The notes below the pieces were generated by a model, which was not told the DNA's origin, searched no databases, and worked only from the letters and a program-made list of their open reading frames with translations. The position numbers were made by a program, and so were the translations under genes. A stretch of 64,000 nucleotides of DNA, taken from assembly GCA_002779605.1 (NCBI GenBank), contig PEWE01000002.1, positions 62,001 through 126,000 of the forward strand, in the 5' to 3' direction. The stretch is from Zetaproteobacteria bacterium CG06_land_8_20_14_3_00_59_53 (GTDB lineage Bacteria > Pseudomonadota > Zetaproteobacteria > Mariprofundales > Mariprofundaceae). Positions 8,603 to 18,122 of this stretch are shown piece by piece. Each line of letters begins with the position of its first letter. The first letter of the stretch is position 1.

Positions 8603-8842
8603 TTACTCGGCTTTAGCAGCGATATAATCGATGGCGTTCTGCACCGACTGGATCTTCTCTGCATCTTCGTCAGGAATTTCGATACCGAATTCCTCTTCGA
8701 ATGCCATCACCAGTTCCACGGTGTCCAGCGAATCGGCACCCAGATCGTCCACAAAGGAGGAGTCGGAGCTGATCTCGCCTTCATCAACATTCAGCTGATC
8801 AGCGACGATTTTGATAACTTTTGCTTCAATTTCTGCGGACAT
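8603..8842 (-). CDS. acpP: Acyl carrier protein AcpP
   Basis: Carries growing acyl chains on 4'-phosphopantetheine. 79 residues, very acidic, with the attachment Ser38 in [24 protein letters not shown] precedes the ATG. The 124-bp gap upstream to fabG contains a TATGAT box on the minus strand (8876-8881) with no clear -35, so acpP may have its own promoter in addition to operon transcription. Confidence 0.98.
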   Translation of the reverse strand: MSAEIEAKVIKIVADQLNVDEGEISSDSSFVDDLGADSLDTVELVMAFEEEFGIEIPDEDAEKIQSVQNAIDYIAAKAE

Positions 8843-8966
8843 TTATAATCTCCCTAATAAAGAATTCCGGCTTCTATCATAGCCTTTTGACTTACACAAG
8901 CCGATTTGCAAGTCGAGGCATTCGTACCCTCACCCAGCCATTGCAAGCCGGGCGAATATACCCGAA

Positions 8967-9713
8967 TCACATATACATGCCACCGTTTACATGCAGCACA
9001 TGACCGGTGATGTATGCAGCGCCGTCACCGGCAAGAAACGCCACGGCATTGGCGATATCATCAGCCGAACCGAGACGTCCGAGCGGAATCTGCTCGCTCA
9101 GTTTGGCATGCGCATCATCGCCCAGTTCAGCGGTCATATCCGTCGCGATGAAGCCCGGGGCAACGGCGTTCACGGTGATACCACGCGAACCGATCTCACG
9201 GGCCAGTGAGCGGGTCATCGCATCCACCCCTCCCTTGCTGGCACAGTAGTTCATCTGCCCTGGGTTTCCCATGGAGGCGACCACCGAGGAAATATTGATG
9301 ATGCGACCGAAACGGCCCTTCATCATCGGTCGGATGGCGGCCTGCGAGGCATGGAAAACAGAGCCGAGATTGGTATCGATCACAGCCTGCCACTCATCAG
9401 CCTTCATGCGCATGGAAAGATTATCGCGGGTGATGCCGGCATTATTGACCAGCACATCAAGCCGACCGAAATGCTTGACCACATCAGCGATAAAGCCCTG
9501 AACGGCATCCCTGTCGGACACGTCCACTGCGGCGGGAAACACTTCAACACCGAATTCCGCAGACAGTTTGTCGGCCGCCTGGCGGATGGTTTCTTCACGT
9601 GTGCCGCAAATGGCAAGATTGTGCCCATCGGCAGCCAGACGAGCGGCAACAGCATAACCGATGCCGCGGCTGGCACCTGTGACCAGCGCAACCCGCTTCT
9701 GTGTATCGCTCAT
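8967..9713 (-). CDS. fabG: 3-oxoacyl-ACP reductase FabG
   Basis: NADPH-dependent reduction of 3-ketoacyl-ACP. 248 residues, short-chain dehydrogenase fold: nucleotide-binding TGASRGIGYAVAARLA near the N-terminus, LVNNAGITRDNLSMRM, catalytic Ser in INISSVVASMGNPGQ, YxxxK in NYCASKGG, and C-terminal HVNGGMYM. The start overlaps the fabD stop by four bases (ATGA), indicating coupling. Confidence 0.97.
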   Translation of the reverse strand: MSDTQKRVALVTGASRGIGYAVAARLAADGHNLAICGTREETIRQAADKLSAEFGVEVFPAAVDVSDRDAVQGFIADVVKHFGRLDVLVNNAGITRDNLSMRMKADEWQAVIDTNLGSVFHASQAAIRPMMKGRFGRIINISSVVASMGNPGQMNYCASKGGVDAMTRSLAREIGSRGITVNAVAPGFIATDMTAELGDDAHAKLSEQIPLGRLGSADDIANAVAFLAGDGAAYITGHVLHVNGGMYM

Positions 9714-10687
9714 TCCGTATCCTCCGTGGAGGCCTGCTGGATGGCAGCAATCGCGCTATCCATAGCCTGCGAGTTATCTGTGGCATGCACGCCCATATCA
9801 CGTTCTACCCGTCGGACGATGCCGGAGAGCACCTTTCCCGGACCCATTTCCACACCCTGGGTCACACCCATGGCGAACAGGCTGCGCACGGTTTCGCTCC
9901 AGCGGACCGGGGATACCAGCTGGCTGACCAGCGCTGTGCGGATGGCGTCAGGCTCTGTCAGCGGAGCCGCCAGCGCATTGCTCCACACAGGCATCGAGGG
10001 GGAATGGATGGTGATGCCCGCAAGACGCTCCTGCAATTGATCGGCTGCCGGCTGCATCAGCGGGGTGTGCGAGGGTGCGCTGACCTGCAGGGCCATGGCG
10101 CGCTTGGCTCCTGCTGCCTTGGCCAGTTCGATCAGGCGCTCTACTGCCGCCACATGTCCGGCCACCACCAGCTGACCCGGACAATTGTAGTTTGCCGGCC
10201 AGACCATGGATGCCGTATCACCGGCCTCTGCGCAAAGCGCTTCGATCTTTTCATCTTCAAGCCCGAGAATGGCTGCCATCAGGCCGACGCCAGCGGGCAC
10301 TGCCTGACTCATCGCCCGGCCACGGAACGCAACAAGCTTGACCCCATCGCCAAAGGCAAGGCTGCCGGCGGCAACAAGTGCGGAATATTCGCCCAGGCTG
10401 TGGCCGGCGGCATGACTGGCCTCATCACCGCCGCGCTCGCGCCACAAACGGTAAAGAGCTGTGGACGCGGTCAGCAGTGCAGGCTGTGTGTATTCGGTTT
10501 TATCCAGGTTGCCATCGGGATTGGCTGCAACCAGATGCTGCATATCATAACCCAGCGCATCGGAGGCCTCGGTAAAGGTCTCGGAGACAACAGCCTCGGT
10601 ATCGAGCAGATCGCCCAGCATGCCGACCGACTGCGAACCCTGACCGGGAAATAGAAATGCAAAAGTGGAGCCGTTGCCAGTACTCAA
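9710..10687 (-). CDS. fabD: Malonyl-CoA:ACP transacylase FabD
   Basis: Loads malonyl groups onto ACP. 325 residues. The N-terminus AFLFPGQGSQSVGMLGDL is diagnostic. The nucleophile Ser lies in AGHSLGEYSALVAAG, an Arg in VAFRGRAMSQA binds malonate, and the catalytic His is in APSHTPLMQPA. Positioned between fabH and fabG, as in many proteobacteria. A 33-bp gap separates it from fabH. Confidence 0.96.
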   Translation of the reverse strand: MSTGNGSTFAFLFPGQGSQSVGMLGDLLDTEAVVSETFTEASDALGYDMQHLVAANPDGNLDKTEYTQPALLTASTALYRLWRERGGDEASHAAGHSLGEYSALVAAGSLAFGDGVKLVAFRGRAMSQAVPAGVGLMAAILGLEDEKIEALCAEAGDTASMVWPANYNCPGQLVVAGHVAAVERLIELAKAAGAKRAMALQVSAPSHTPLMQPAADQLQERLAGITIHSPSMPVWSNALAAPLTEPDAIRTALVSQLVSPVRWSETVRSLFAMGVTQGVEMGPGKVLSGIVRRVERDMGVHATDNSQAMDSAIAAIQQASTEDTE

Positions 10688-10720
10688 CGTCTTATTCCCC
10701 TCTATCCGATTTGTTTTGAA

Positions 10721-11749
10721 TCAATCCTTGCTCCAGCGCACCAGATTGGCACCCCAGACGAATCCGGCACCAAAGGCCTCCAGAAGCAATACCTGCCCCT
10801 TGCGGATTCTACCTTCACGGTAATAGCTGTTCAGCGCCAGCGGCACACTCGCCGCCGAGGTGTTGGCATGTTTTTCGACGGTGATGGCAATATGACCGGC
10901 ATCAAGCTTCAATTTCTTGGCAGTCGCCAGAATGATGCGGATGTTCGCCTGATGCGGAATCAGCCAGTCAACCTCGGCGGGTTGCATGCTGCAATGCGCA
11001 AGCACATCCCCGACCACTTCGCCAAGCTTGTTCACGGCATTGCGGAACACTTCATTACCCTGCATCTCGACAGCGGCCACGCCTGCAGCATCCACAGCCA
11101 TGTCCGGCATATCCGGACTTGCTCCGGGATGCGGATGCCGGGCCATCAGCAACGGACGATAGGAGCCATCCGCCTTCAGCACAGAGCCGATCACGCCGCC
11201 ATGACCGTCCTCGGATGCATCGCGTGCCTCAAGGATCACAGCACCGGCGCCATCGCCGAACAGCACGCAGGTCGAACGGTCAGTCCAGTCCATGATGCGC
11301 GACATCGATTCCGCACCGATCAACAGCACCCTGTGGAACATGCCGGCGCGAATCATCGCATCGGCCTGAGCCAGGCCATACACAAAACCGGAACATACTG
11401 CTTGGATATCCCAGGCCGGGAAACCTGACGCACCGAGTTTGGATTGCACGATGGTGGCCGTTGAAGGGAAAATCATGTCAGGGGTGGTCGTCGCCACGAT
11501 CAGTGCGTCAAGATCGTCAACACTCAGACCTGCGTCTTCCAGCGCCTGACGGGCTGCCGCAGCAGCCAGATCGGAGGTGTGCTGACCATCGGCGATGATA
11601 TGGCGCTCGCGGATGCCGGTGCGCTCGAAGATCCAGGCATCGTCGGTATCAACGATGGATTCCAGATCCTTATTGGTCATCACCCGTTCAGGCAGATAAC
11701 CACCGACACCTGTGATATGTGTGCGAATGATATTCAATCTTCCAGCCAT
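10721..11749 (-). CDS. fabH: Beta-ketoacyl-ACP synthase III FabH
   Basis: Initiates fatty-acid synthesis by condensing acetyl-CoA with malonyl-ACP. 342 residues, slightly longer than usual by an N-terminal MAGRLNIIR. Catalytic triad: Cys119 in DIQAVCSGFVYG, His in LIPHQANIRI, and Asn in VEKHANTSAASVP. GTGSYLPE-type motif GVGGYLPERVMTN near the start. The gene starts inside plsX (16-base overlap). Confidence 0.96.
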   Translation of the reverse strand: MAGRLNIIRTHITGVGGYLPERVMTNKDLESIVDTDDAWIFERTGIRERHIIADGQHTSDLAAAAARQALEDAGLSVDDLDALIVATTTPDMIFPSTATIVQSKLGASGFPAWDIQAVCSGFVYGLAQADAMIRAGMFHRVLLIGAESMSRIMDWTDRSTCVLFGDGAGAVILEARDASEDGHGGVIGSVLKADGSYRPLLMARHPHPGASPDMPDMAVDAAGVAAVEMQGNEVFRNAVNKLGEVVGDVLAHCSMQPAEVDWLIPHQANIRIILATAKKLKLDAGHIAITVEKHANTSAASVPLALNSYYREGRIRKGQVLLLEAFGAGFVWGANLVRWSKD

Positions 11750-12738
11750 TTGTTCATAGATTCAACGATACGGGAACCAAGCCCTGATTCAACCTCGCGA
11801 TGCGCTACCTCGATGGCCCGGAAAAAACCAAGCGCATCGGCGGATCCGTGACTCTTCACGACCATGCCGTTCAAACCAAGCAAGGGTGCCCCATTATATT
11901 CGGACGGGTTGAGACGCTGCCTGACCCTGCGCATGCCACCCATGGCCAGCAACATGCCCAGCTTGGCCTGCAAAGAACTGGTCAGCTCCTGCTTCAATGT
12001 GCCCATCAGGAAATGAGCCACGCCTTCCATGGTTTTCAAGGCGACATTGCCGACGAAACCGTCGCATACCACCACATCGACCTTGTCGCCGAACAGATCG
12101 GTACCCTCGACATTGCCGATAAAATTCAAATCCAGCTGCCCGATACTGGACACTGCCATCTTCACGACATCGGTGCCCTTGATATCCTCGGAACCGATAT
12201 TCAGCACGCCGACACGCGGCGAGGCAATGCCTTCGGCGGCCTGCATGTAGCAGGATCCCATGATGGCAAACTGGGTGAGATGTTCGGATGAGCTATCGAC
12301 ATTGGCACCGGCATCTAGCAGCAGTGTCTTTCCTCCCTCGGCCGGGATCATCGAGGCGATGGCCGGACGATCCACACCGGGCAGGGTTTTCAGAATCATT
12401 TTGGAAATGGCCATCAATGCACCGGTGTTGCCGGCACTGACCAGGGCATCCCATTCACCGTCACGCACCATGCGCGCACCGACATGCATGGAGGAATCCT
12501 TCTTGCGGCGCAGGGCATTGGCCGGCGACTCGCACATATCAATGATTTCACTGGCAGCAACGATCTGTACTGCCTCGGCGAGGCCTTTTGCCTGCAATGC
12601 GGGCAACAACACATCGGGTTGTCCGACAATGCCGAGAACCATCTTTTCGCCATATTCACGATGTGCCCTTTCCAGGGCTTCGATGACGACACCGGGGGCG
12701 TGGTCGCCCCCGTGGCCGTCAACCAGAATGCGACTCAT
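11734..12738 (-). CDS. plsX: Phosphate acyltransferase PlsX
   Basis: Converts acyl-ACP to acyl-phosphate, the donor for PlsY in phosphatidic acid synthesis; peripheral membrane enzyme. 334 residues. Signatures are the N-terminal ILVDGHGGDHAPGVVIEAL (other PlsX proteins begin with DAMGGDxxP), SAGNTGALMA, LLDAGANVD, GVLNIGSEDIKG and VVCDGFVGNVALK. Follows rpmF and overlaps fabH. Confidence 0.96.
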   Translation of the reverse strand: MSRILVDGHGGDHAPGVVIEALERAHREYGEKMVLGIVGQPDVLLPALQAKGLAEAVQIVAASEIIDMCESPANALRRKKDSSMHVGARMVRDGEWDALVSAGNTGALMAISKMILKTLPGVDRPAIASMIPAEGGKTLLLDAGANVDSSSEHLTQFAIMGSCYMQAAEGIASPRVGVLNIGSEDIKGTDVVKMAVSSIGQLDLNFIGNVEGTDLFGDKVDVVVCDGFVGNVALKTMEGVAHFLMGTLKQELTSSLQAKLGMLLAMGGMRRVRQRLNPSEYNGAPLLGLNGMVVKSHGSADALGFFRAIEVAHREVESGLGSRIVESMNKWLED

Positions 12739-12801
12739 CGCGCCTTCCGTGTTGTATGAATCAACATGTCATGCAGCAACGCAGCATGCAGCAAGGGATT
12801 T

Positions 12802-12984
12802 TCAGACCTCGCCGGTCGCCACGACCTCACGGCCCTTGTAATGGCCGCAATGAGCGCAGGCATAATGCGGGCGCATCACTTCGCCGCAGTTCGGGCAGGT
12901 GCTCATAGCCGACACGCCGACCGCATCATGGGCACGACGCATATTGCGCTTGGATGCACTGGTTTTTCTCTTTGGTACTGCCAT
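12802..12984 (-). CDS. rpmF: 50S ribosomal protein bL32
   Basis: 60 residues beginning [20 protein letters not shown], typical of bL32. The zinc-binding four-cysteine form is present (CPNCG ... CAHCGHYKG). It is first in the rpmF-plsX-fabHDG-acpP-fabF cluster. The DUF177/YceD gene that usually precedes rpmF is not found upstream. Confidence 0.97.
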   Translation of the reverse strand: MAVPKRKTSASKRNMRRAHDAVGVSAMSTCPNCGEVMRPHYACAHCGHYKGREVVATGEV

Positions 12985-13307
12985 ATCAATCTCCTGTGTT
13001 CACAACCTGTATCTCAAACCGGCTGTTTGGGCCTTGCGCTCAGGCGCACACCCCTTCCCTGCCGACTATATAACCATGGCAAAGGGTCGCGGCATTATGG
13101 TCATGCAGTCGCCGGGGTCAAGTTCGCGAACCATATCCCCGCAACGTATCCGAAACAAAGGTACTTTCAGGCCTTGAGATGATACGAAACCCCTCCGCAC
13201 GTGCACTTTGTCCATCGACTATACTCACGGGGGCAAGCCCGTGGAGCAAGTTTAATTTGTAATACAGGTGAAGCAGTCTCACCCATTCATACAGCCAAGG
13301 AGACACG
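12985..13307. other. 323-bp divergent intergenic region between rpmF and fadE
   Basis: No convincing gene. A 62-codon minus-strand frame (13118-13306) has no family resemblance and no YceD features. The region holds a candidate promoter for rpmF (separate entry). It also holds a CACGGG-GGCAAG-CCCGTG hairpin and a TATACT box on the plus strand shortly before fadE, which could mark fadE regulation. Confidence 0.6.
13094..13121 (-). promoter_or_regulatory. Candidate sigma-70 promoter for the rpmF-plsX-fab operon
   Basis: On the minus strand, TTGACC (13116-13121) and CATAAT (13094-13099) are separated by 16 bases, about 110 bp upstream of rpmF. The match to consensus is good, but it was not tested. 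Confidence 0.4.
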
Positions 13308-15722
13308 ATGCCATTTTACTGTTTTCTGCTTGTCCTGATCGTCTGCATGCTGACTTTGGGGTTTTTCCGGGCCACGCTGACCCTCTGGACATCGGCTATC
13401 GCAGCCCTGTTACTTCTTGTCAGCATCGCCGACATGCAATCAGCCGCGGTCATGACCGTAAGCTGGCTGTTGTTTGCTGCTGTTTTTATCCCGCTCAACC
13501 ATGTGCCGCTGCGTCGCCGGTATATCAGCAAGCCTGTATTCTCCCTGTTCCGCAGCATGATGCCGCCGATGTCCGACACCGAGCGGCAGGCGCTTGAAGC
13601 CGGTACCGTGTGGTGGGATGCAGAGCTGTTTTCAGGCAAACCGGACTGGCAGAAGCTGTTGGCTCAGCCCTCCCCTTCACTGACGTCCGAGGAGCAGGCC
13701 TTTGTCGACGGACCAGCACAAGAATTGTGCAGCATGCTCGATGAATGGCAGATCAATCACGAGTTGCATGATCTCCCGTCTCACGTCTGGCAGTTCATCC
13801 GGGAAAAGGGTTTTTTCGGCATGATCATCCCGAAGGTCTTCGGCGGGCTGGAATTTTCGGCACAGGCTCACTCAGCCGTTGTTGTGAAACTGGCCAGCCG
13901 CAGCATCACGGCGGCAGTCACGGTGATGGTGCCCAACTCACTGGGCCCGGGTCAGCTTCTCATGAATTACGGCAGTGAGGAACAGAAGAATCACTACCTG
14001 CCGCGGCTGGCCAAAGGCACAGACATCCCGTGCTTTGCCCTGACCAGCCCCTGGGCTGGCAGTGATGCGGCTTCGATGCGCGATACAGGCGTGGTGTGCA
14101 AGGGGAAGTTCAGGGGAAAAACCATCACCGGCATCCGCCTGAACTGGGAAAAACGCTATATCACACTGGGCCCGGTCGCCACCCTGCTGGGGCTGGCCTT
14201 CAAGCTGTTCGATCCGGATCATCTGCTGGGAGAGGAAGAGGAACGAGGCATCACGCTGGCCCTGATCCCGACGACCACCAAAGGCGTGAAGCATGGCAGA
14301 CGCCACCTGCCGCTGGATCAGGCTTTCCAGAACGGGCCCGTGGAAGGCCATGATGTGTTCATACCTCTGGACTGGATCATCGGCGGGCCGGAATACATCG
14401 GACAGGGCTGGCGCATGCTGATGGAATGCCTGGCCGATGGCAGGGCCATCTCTTTGCCTTCTCTGTCAGCTGGTGCCGGCAAGGTATGCAGCCGCGCAAC
14501 CGGAGCCTATGCCCGCGTGCGCAGCCAGTTCCACACCCCCATCGCCCGTATGGAAGGTGTAGAGGAAGCACTGGCCCGCATTGCGGGTAACACCTATGCC
14601 ATCGACGCCACCCGTCAACTGACCGGCATCGCCGTGGATCAGGGCGAGAAGCCATCGGTGATGTCGGCCATCGCCAAATACCATTGTACCGAGCGCATGC
14701 GATCAGTGGTGAATGACGCCATGGATGTGTTCGGTGGAACGGCTATTTCGATGGGGCCGCTGAATCTTCTGGCGCGCACCTACGAGGCCATCCCTATCAG
14801 CATCACCGTGGAGGGCGCGAATATCCTGACCCGCAGCCTGATCATATTCGGTCAGGGCGTGATCCGCTGCCATCCGTGGCTACGGAAAGAGATGGAAGCC
14901 GTTGCAATGACCGACGAGATAAAGGCACTGGAGATATTCGACCACGCCCTGTTCGCACATATCGGGTTTGCCGGCAGCAACAAGGTGCGCAGCATCCTTC
15001 TCGGGCTGAGCAACGGCCTGCTCAGCAATCCGCCCATCCATGGAACAGCTCGCAGCTACGCCCGGCAGATCGAGCGCTATAGCGCGAATCTGGCCTGGGT
15101 GTCGGATGTCACGCTCGGAGTACTGGGCGGCAGCCTGAAACGCAGGGAATCACTATCGGCCAGACTCGGTGATGTGCTGGCGCAAATGTATATCGCATCA
15201 GCTGCGATCAAGCGTTTCGAATCCGATGGTTCACCGGCCGGGGATGAAGCATTATTGCGCTGGGTTTGCGAGGACGCTCTGTGGCGAACTGAAACGGCGC
15301 TGGACGCCTTTCTGGAAAATTTCCCGCAGCCCGTCATCGCTTATATGTTACGTCTCACGATCTTCCCGCTCGGCAGACGCCGCAAACCTCCGACCGACCG
15401 GCTTTGCTATGCGGCGGCAGCCTGCATCATCGAACCCGGTGCTGTTCGCGACCGGCTCACCGACGGCATGTATCTGACAGCAAAGGACGATGACCCGCTC
15501 GGCCGTATTGAATCAGCCTATCTCGCAGTCCTCGGAGCCGAAGATGCTGAGCGCAAATTAAGACAGGGCATGAAAGAGGCGCATGGCAGTGATGCAAGTG
15601 AGGAAGCGGCCATTAGCAGACTTGAGGCATGCGGGACTCTCGATGCCGGCGATGTCAGACTGTTGCGCGAGGCCCGCGAAGCCATTCGCAAGGCCATTAT
15701 CGTCGATTCCTTTGCCCGTTGA
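13308..15722 (+). CDS. fadE: Acyl-CoA dehydrogenase FadE (YafH type)
   Basis: FAD-dependent first step of beta-oxidation, membrane-associated. 804 residues, close to E. coli FadE (814) and twice the size of ordinary acyl-CoA dehydrogenases. Two N-terminal hydrophobic segments (about residues 1-60) precede the dehydrogenase core: GFFGMIIPKVFGGLEFSAQ, ALTSPWAGSDAASM (flavin/substrate loop), FGGTAISMGP, and ITVEGANILTRSLIIFGQG. The FadE-type C-terminal extension of about 280 residues is also present. AAGGAG lies six to seven bases before the ATG. Transcribed divergently from the fatty-acid synthesis operon. Confidence 0.93.
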   Translation: MPFYCFLLVLIVCMLTLGFFRATLTLWTSAIAALLLLVSIADMQSAAVMTVSWLLFAAVFIPLNHVPLRRRYISKPVFSLFRSMMPPMSDTERQALEAGTVWWDAELFSGKPDWQKLLAQPSPSLTSEEQAFVDGPAQELCSMLDEWQINHELHDLPSHVWQFIREKGFFGMIIPKVFGGLEFSAQAHSAVVVKLASRSITAAVTVMVPNSLGPGQLLMNYGSEEQKNHYLPRLAKGTDIPCFALTSPWAGSDAASMRDTGVVCKGKFRGKTITGIRLNWEKRYITLGPVATLLGLAFKLFDPDHLLGEEEERGITLALIPTTTKGVKHGRRHLPLDQAFQNGPVEGHDVFIPLDWIIGGPEYIGQGWRMLMECLADGRAISLPSLSAGAGKVCSRATGAYARVRSQFHTPIARMEGVEEALARIAGNTYAIDATRQLTGIAVDQGEKPSVMSAIAKYHCTERMRSVVNDAMDVFGGTAISMGPLNLLARTYEAIPISITVEGANILTRSLIIFGQGVIRCHPWLRKEMEAVAMTDEIKALEIFDHALFAHIGFAGSNKVRSILLGLSNGLLSNPPIHGTARSYARQIERYSANLAWVSDVTLGVLGGSLKRRESLSARLGDVLAQMYIASAAIKRFESDGSPAGDEALLRWVCEDALWRTETALDAFLENFPQPVIAYMLRLTIFPLGRRRKPPTDRLCYAAAACIIEPGAVRDRLTDGMYLTAKDDDPLGRIESAYLAVLGAEDAERKLRQGMKEAHGSDASEEAAISRLEACGTLDAGDVRLLREAREAIRKAIIVDSFAR

Positions 15723-15819
15723 GTACGGCATTGCCTAAGACGCAATATAAATAAACACAATATAAATAAACCTTTCGTTTCATAGTGCTCCGCAGTAATC
15801 TGGGCTTCAGGTGGAGTTT

Positions 15820-18078
15820 ATGGAGCATGCACATCACTCACTGCGCTATGCGCTGACCCGAGCCATTCTGGTATGGGCCGGCATATTCTTCATACTGCTC
15901 GCCATCATCTTCATGCTTACCTTCGACGATGTACGCAACTACACCCTGCAGAAGGTCGCCGAGTACCGCCTGAACTATCAAACGCAGGAATTCGCCAAAC
16001 ATCTGAAGGAGCGCGACAAATCATCGATCGCCGAGGAAAGCGATGCGCTGGTGCAGGATCCGGAGATCGCCGGCATCGTACTGATCGACGCCAGCGGCGA
16101 ATTGCTGCACACCTCGATCCACGATGAACGTCTGACCCTGCGGTCATTCAATCACATCACCCCTTCCAGTCTGGTGGCCACGGTGTACAACACACCGCAT
16201 CTGCACCTTTTCGAAAGCAATATCCCGGAATCCAGCGTGAAATTATTTCTGGTGCTCGATGATCGTCCGATCACCCGTGCCATCCAGACATCCACGCTGG
16301 TTGCCGGTCTGCTGCTGCTGAGTCTGCTCACCCTCTCCATTTTCGCCCTGCACAGGGTATTGCGCATCCAGCTGATCGAACCGCTCGAGCAGTTAAGAGC
16401 GATTGTCGGCAGCGGCGAAAGCATGCCAGACAAGGTGATCCGGCAGCTGGAAGACGTATTTCCCAGTGAGGCGGGCGATATTCTTGAAACCTATGATCAT
16501 CTGGTTCATGCCGAGCACGATATGGCCAAGCGCTTCCACGACATGCTGGACAATGTGCCTGCCTGTGTCTGGTCCGCCTCGCCGGATTCTAAATATATAG
16601 AAACCTCGGGCCGCTCCACGCAGATATTCAACTGTTCCCCCAAACAGCTCAGCGGTTGCCAGCTCTGGTCCTGGCTTCCCGACAAGAAGCAACGCGAAGC
16701 GAACCTGAAACGGCTGCAGGAGGCTGTCAAAGTCCACGCCCCGAGTCTCGAAATAGCCTATAACATCCGCGTGGACGGCCACGAGCAATGGTTCGGTGAA
16801 AGCATCAGCCTGCATTATGCGACTCAAGGGTCCGACAAGGCCTCGGAACTCTCAGGTCTGTTCGGCATCAGTAACAACATCACCCAGCGCAAGTCGGAGG
16901 AAACAGCCATTCAGGGTATGCAGCAGCAGGCCCGCAAGATGGAAGCAGTCGGCACACTGGTCGGTGGTATCGCCCATGAATTCAACAATATGCTGGCCGG
17001 CATCATCGGCAATGTTTTCCTGCTTAAAAGCGAGATCGAGGCTGGAACCAAATCCGCTGTGCGTCTGGGTCGCATCGAAAAACTGGGCAACCGTGCGGCC
17101 GGGCTTGTCGATCAGTTGCTGGCTTTCGGGCGCAAGAATCGCATCCATGTGCGGGATGTTGAACTTGTCGCCCTGCTGCAGCAAATCCATGACATTGAAT
17201 CGGCAGGACTGCCGCCCAACGTCAGCCTGAAACTCGATGCGGCCATGCTTTCCGCAGAACATCCTGTAGCGGTGCGCGCCGACCCATCTCAACTGAGACA
17301 GGTGCTCAGCAGCCTGATCAGCAATGCGACCGATGCCTGTGCCGGTCTTTCCCAGGGTGAGATCAGCATCTCATTGCAGGATGTCGATGCAAATCTGACT
17401 TCGCGCTATCCGCAGTTCCTTGAGAAGGATGTGATTTGCCTGCATGTCAGAGATAACGGCACGGGTATCCGCAAAGAGTTACTAGAGCGGGTATTCGACC
17501 CCTTCTTCACCACCAAGGAGGTCGGTCAGGGAACCGGCATGGGGCTGTCAATGGTCTACGGACTGATGGAAAGTTTCGGTGGTGCCATCGAGATCAGCAG
17601 CGAGTTGGGTTCAGGAGCATCGGTCAGGCTTTACCTGCAACGCGGCGATAGCAAACCCGAGAGCGAGCTTTCCGATGCAACACCCCAGGGCCTGTCGTTT
17701 GGTCAGGGGCAGACGGTTCTGGTGGCCGATGATGAGGAACTGCTGCGTGATGCAGCGCTTGAGACCCTTGAGAAGCTTCGATACAAGCCGGTGGTTGTCG
17801 AGGACGGCGATGCGGCAGTGGCATATATCAGGGAGCATGGAAATGACGTGTCGATCGTCCTGCTCGACCTGATCATGCCGAACTTGGGCGGAGCCGAAGC
17901 TGCACAGCAGATACGTGCCATACGACCCGACCTCCCCATCGTTTTTGTCACCGGCTATAACCTGAGCGAGGCTGACAACAAGGGTTTGCAAATGCCTTAT
18001 TCCCATATCGTCACCAAACCGTACCAGATAGCGCATCTTAGTCAGATCATGGCCGCTCTCCTGCGCAACAGCGCATAA
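15820..18078 (+). CDS. Hybrid sensor histidine kinase (TM-PAS-HisKA-HATPase-receiver)
   Basis: 752 residues; ATG 15820 preferred over GTG 15811 because AGGTGGAG lies between them. Order: TM1 (about 10-32), periplasmic sensor region of about 130 residues, TM2 (TLVAGLLLLSLLTLSIFAL), a PAS-like domain around VPACVWSASPDSKYIE, the phospho-acceptor His386 in GGIAHEFNNMLAGIIGN, N box SNATDAC, G boxes DNGTGIR and GQGTGMGLSMVYG, and a C-terminal receiver with DD, Asp683 in VLLDLIMP and the KP pair in VTKPYQ. The HEFNN H-box resembles hybrid kinases of the PAS/receiver class. No output regulator is adjacent; the stimulus is unknown. Confidence 0.9.
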   Translation: MEHAHHSLRYALTRAILVWAGIFFILLAIIFMLTFDDVRNYTLQKVAEYRLNYQTQEFAKHLKERDKSSIAEESDALVQDPEIAGIVLIDASGELLHTSIHDERLTLRSFNHITPSSLVATVYNTPHLHLFESNIPESSVKLFLVLDDRPITRAIQTSTLVAGLLLLSLLTLSIFALHRVLRIQLIEPLEQLRAIVGSGESMPDKVIRQLEDVFPSEAGDILETYDHLVHAEHDMAKRFHDMLDNVPACVWSASPDSKYIETSGRSTQIFNCSPKQLSGCQLWSWLPDKKQREANLKRLQEAVKVHAPSLEIAYNIRVDGHEQWFGESISLHYATQGSDKASELSGLFGISNNITQRKSEETAIQGMQQQARKMEAVGTLVGGIAHEFNNMLAGIIGNVFLLKSEIEAGTKSAVRLGRIEKLGNRAAGLVDQLLAFGRKNRIHVRDVELVALLQQIHDIESAGLPPNVSLKLDAAMLSAEHPVAVRADPSQLRQVLSSLISNATDACAGLSQGEISISLQDVDANLTSRYPQFLEKDVICLHVRDNGTGIRKELLERVFDPFFTTKEVGQGTGMGLSMVYGLMESFGGAIEISSELGSGASVRLYLQRGDSKPESELSDATPQGLSFGQGQTVLVADDEELLRDAALETLEKLRYKPVVVEDGDAAVAYIREHGNDVSIVLLDLIMPNLGGAEAAQQIRAIRPDLPIVFVTGYNLSEADNKGLQMPYSHIVTKPYQIAHLSQIMAALLRNSA

Positions 18079-18122
18079 ATGCAACGCGTTGCCGAAGGCC
18101 GGCAAGTCGCTATGCTTCCGCT

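Noticed and set aside
13118-13306. Minus-strand 62-codon frame upstream of rpmF considered as YceD/DUF177
   Set aside because: Too short and with no DUF177 features; it also covers part of the likely promoter.
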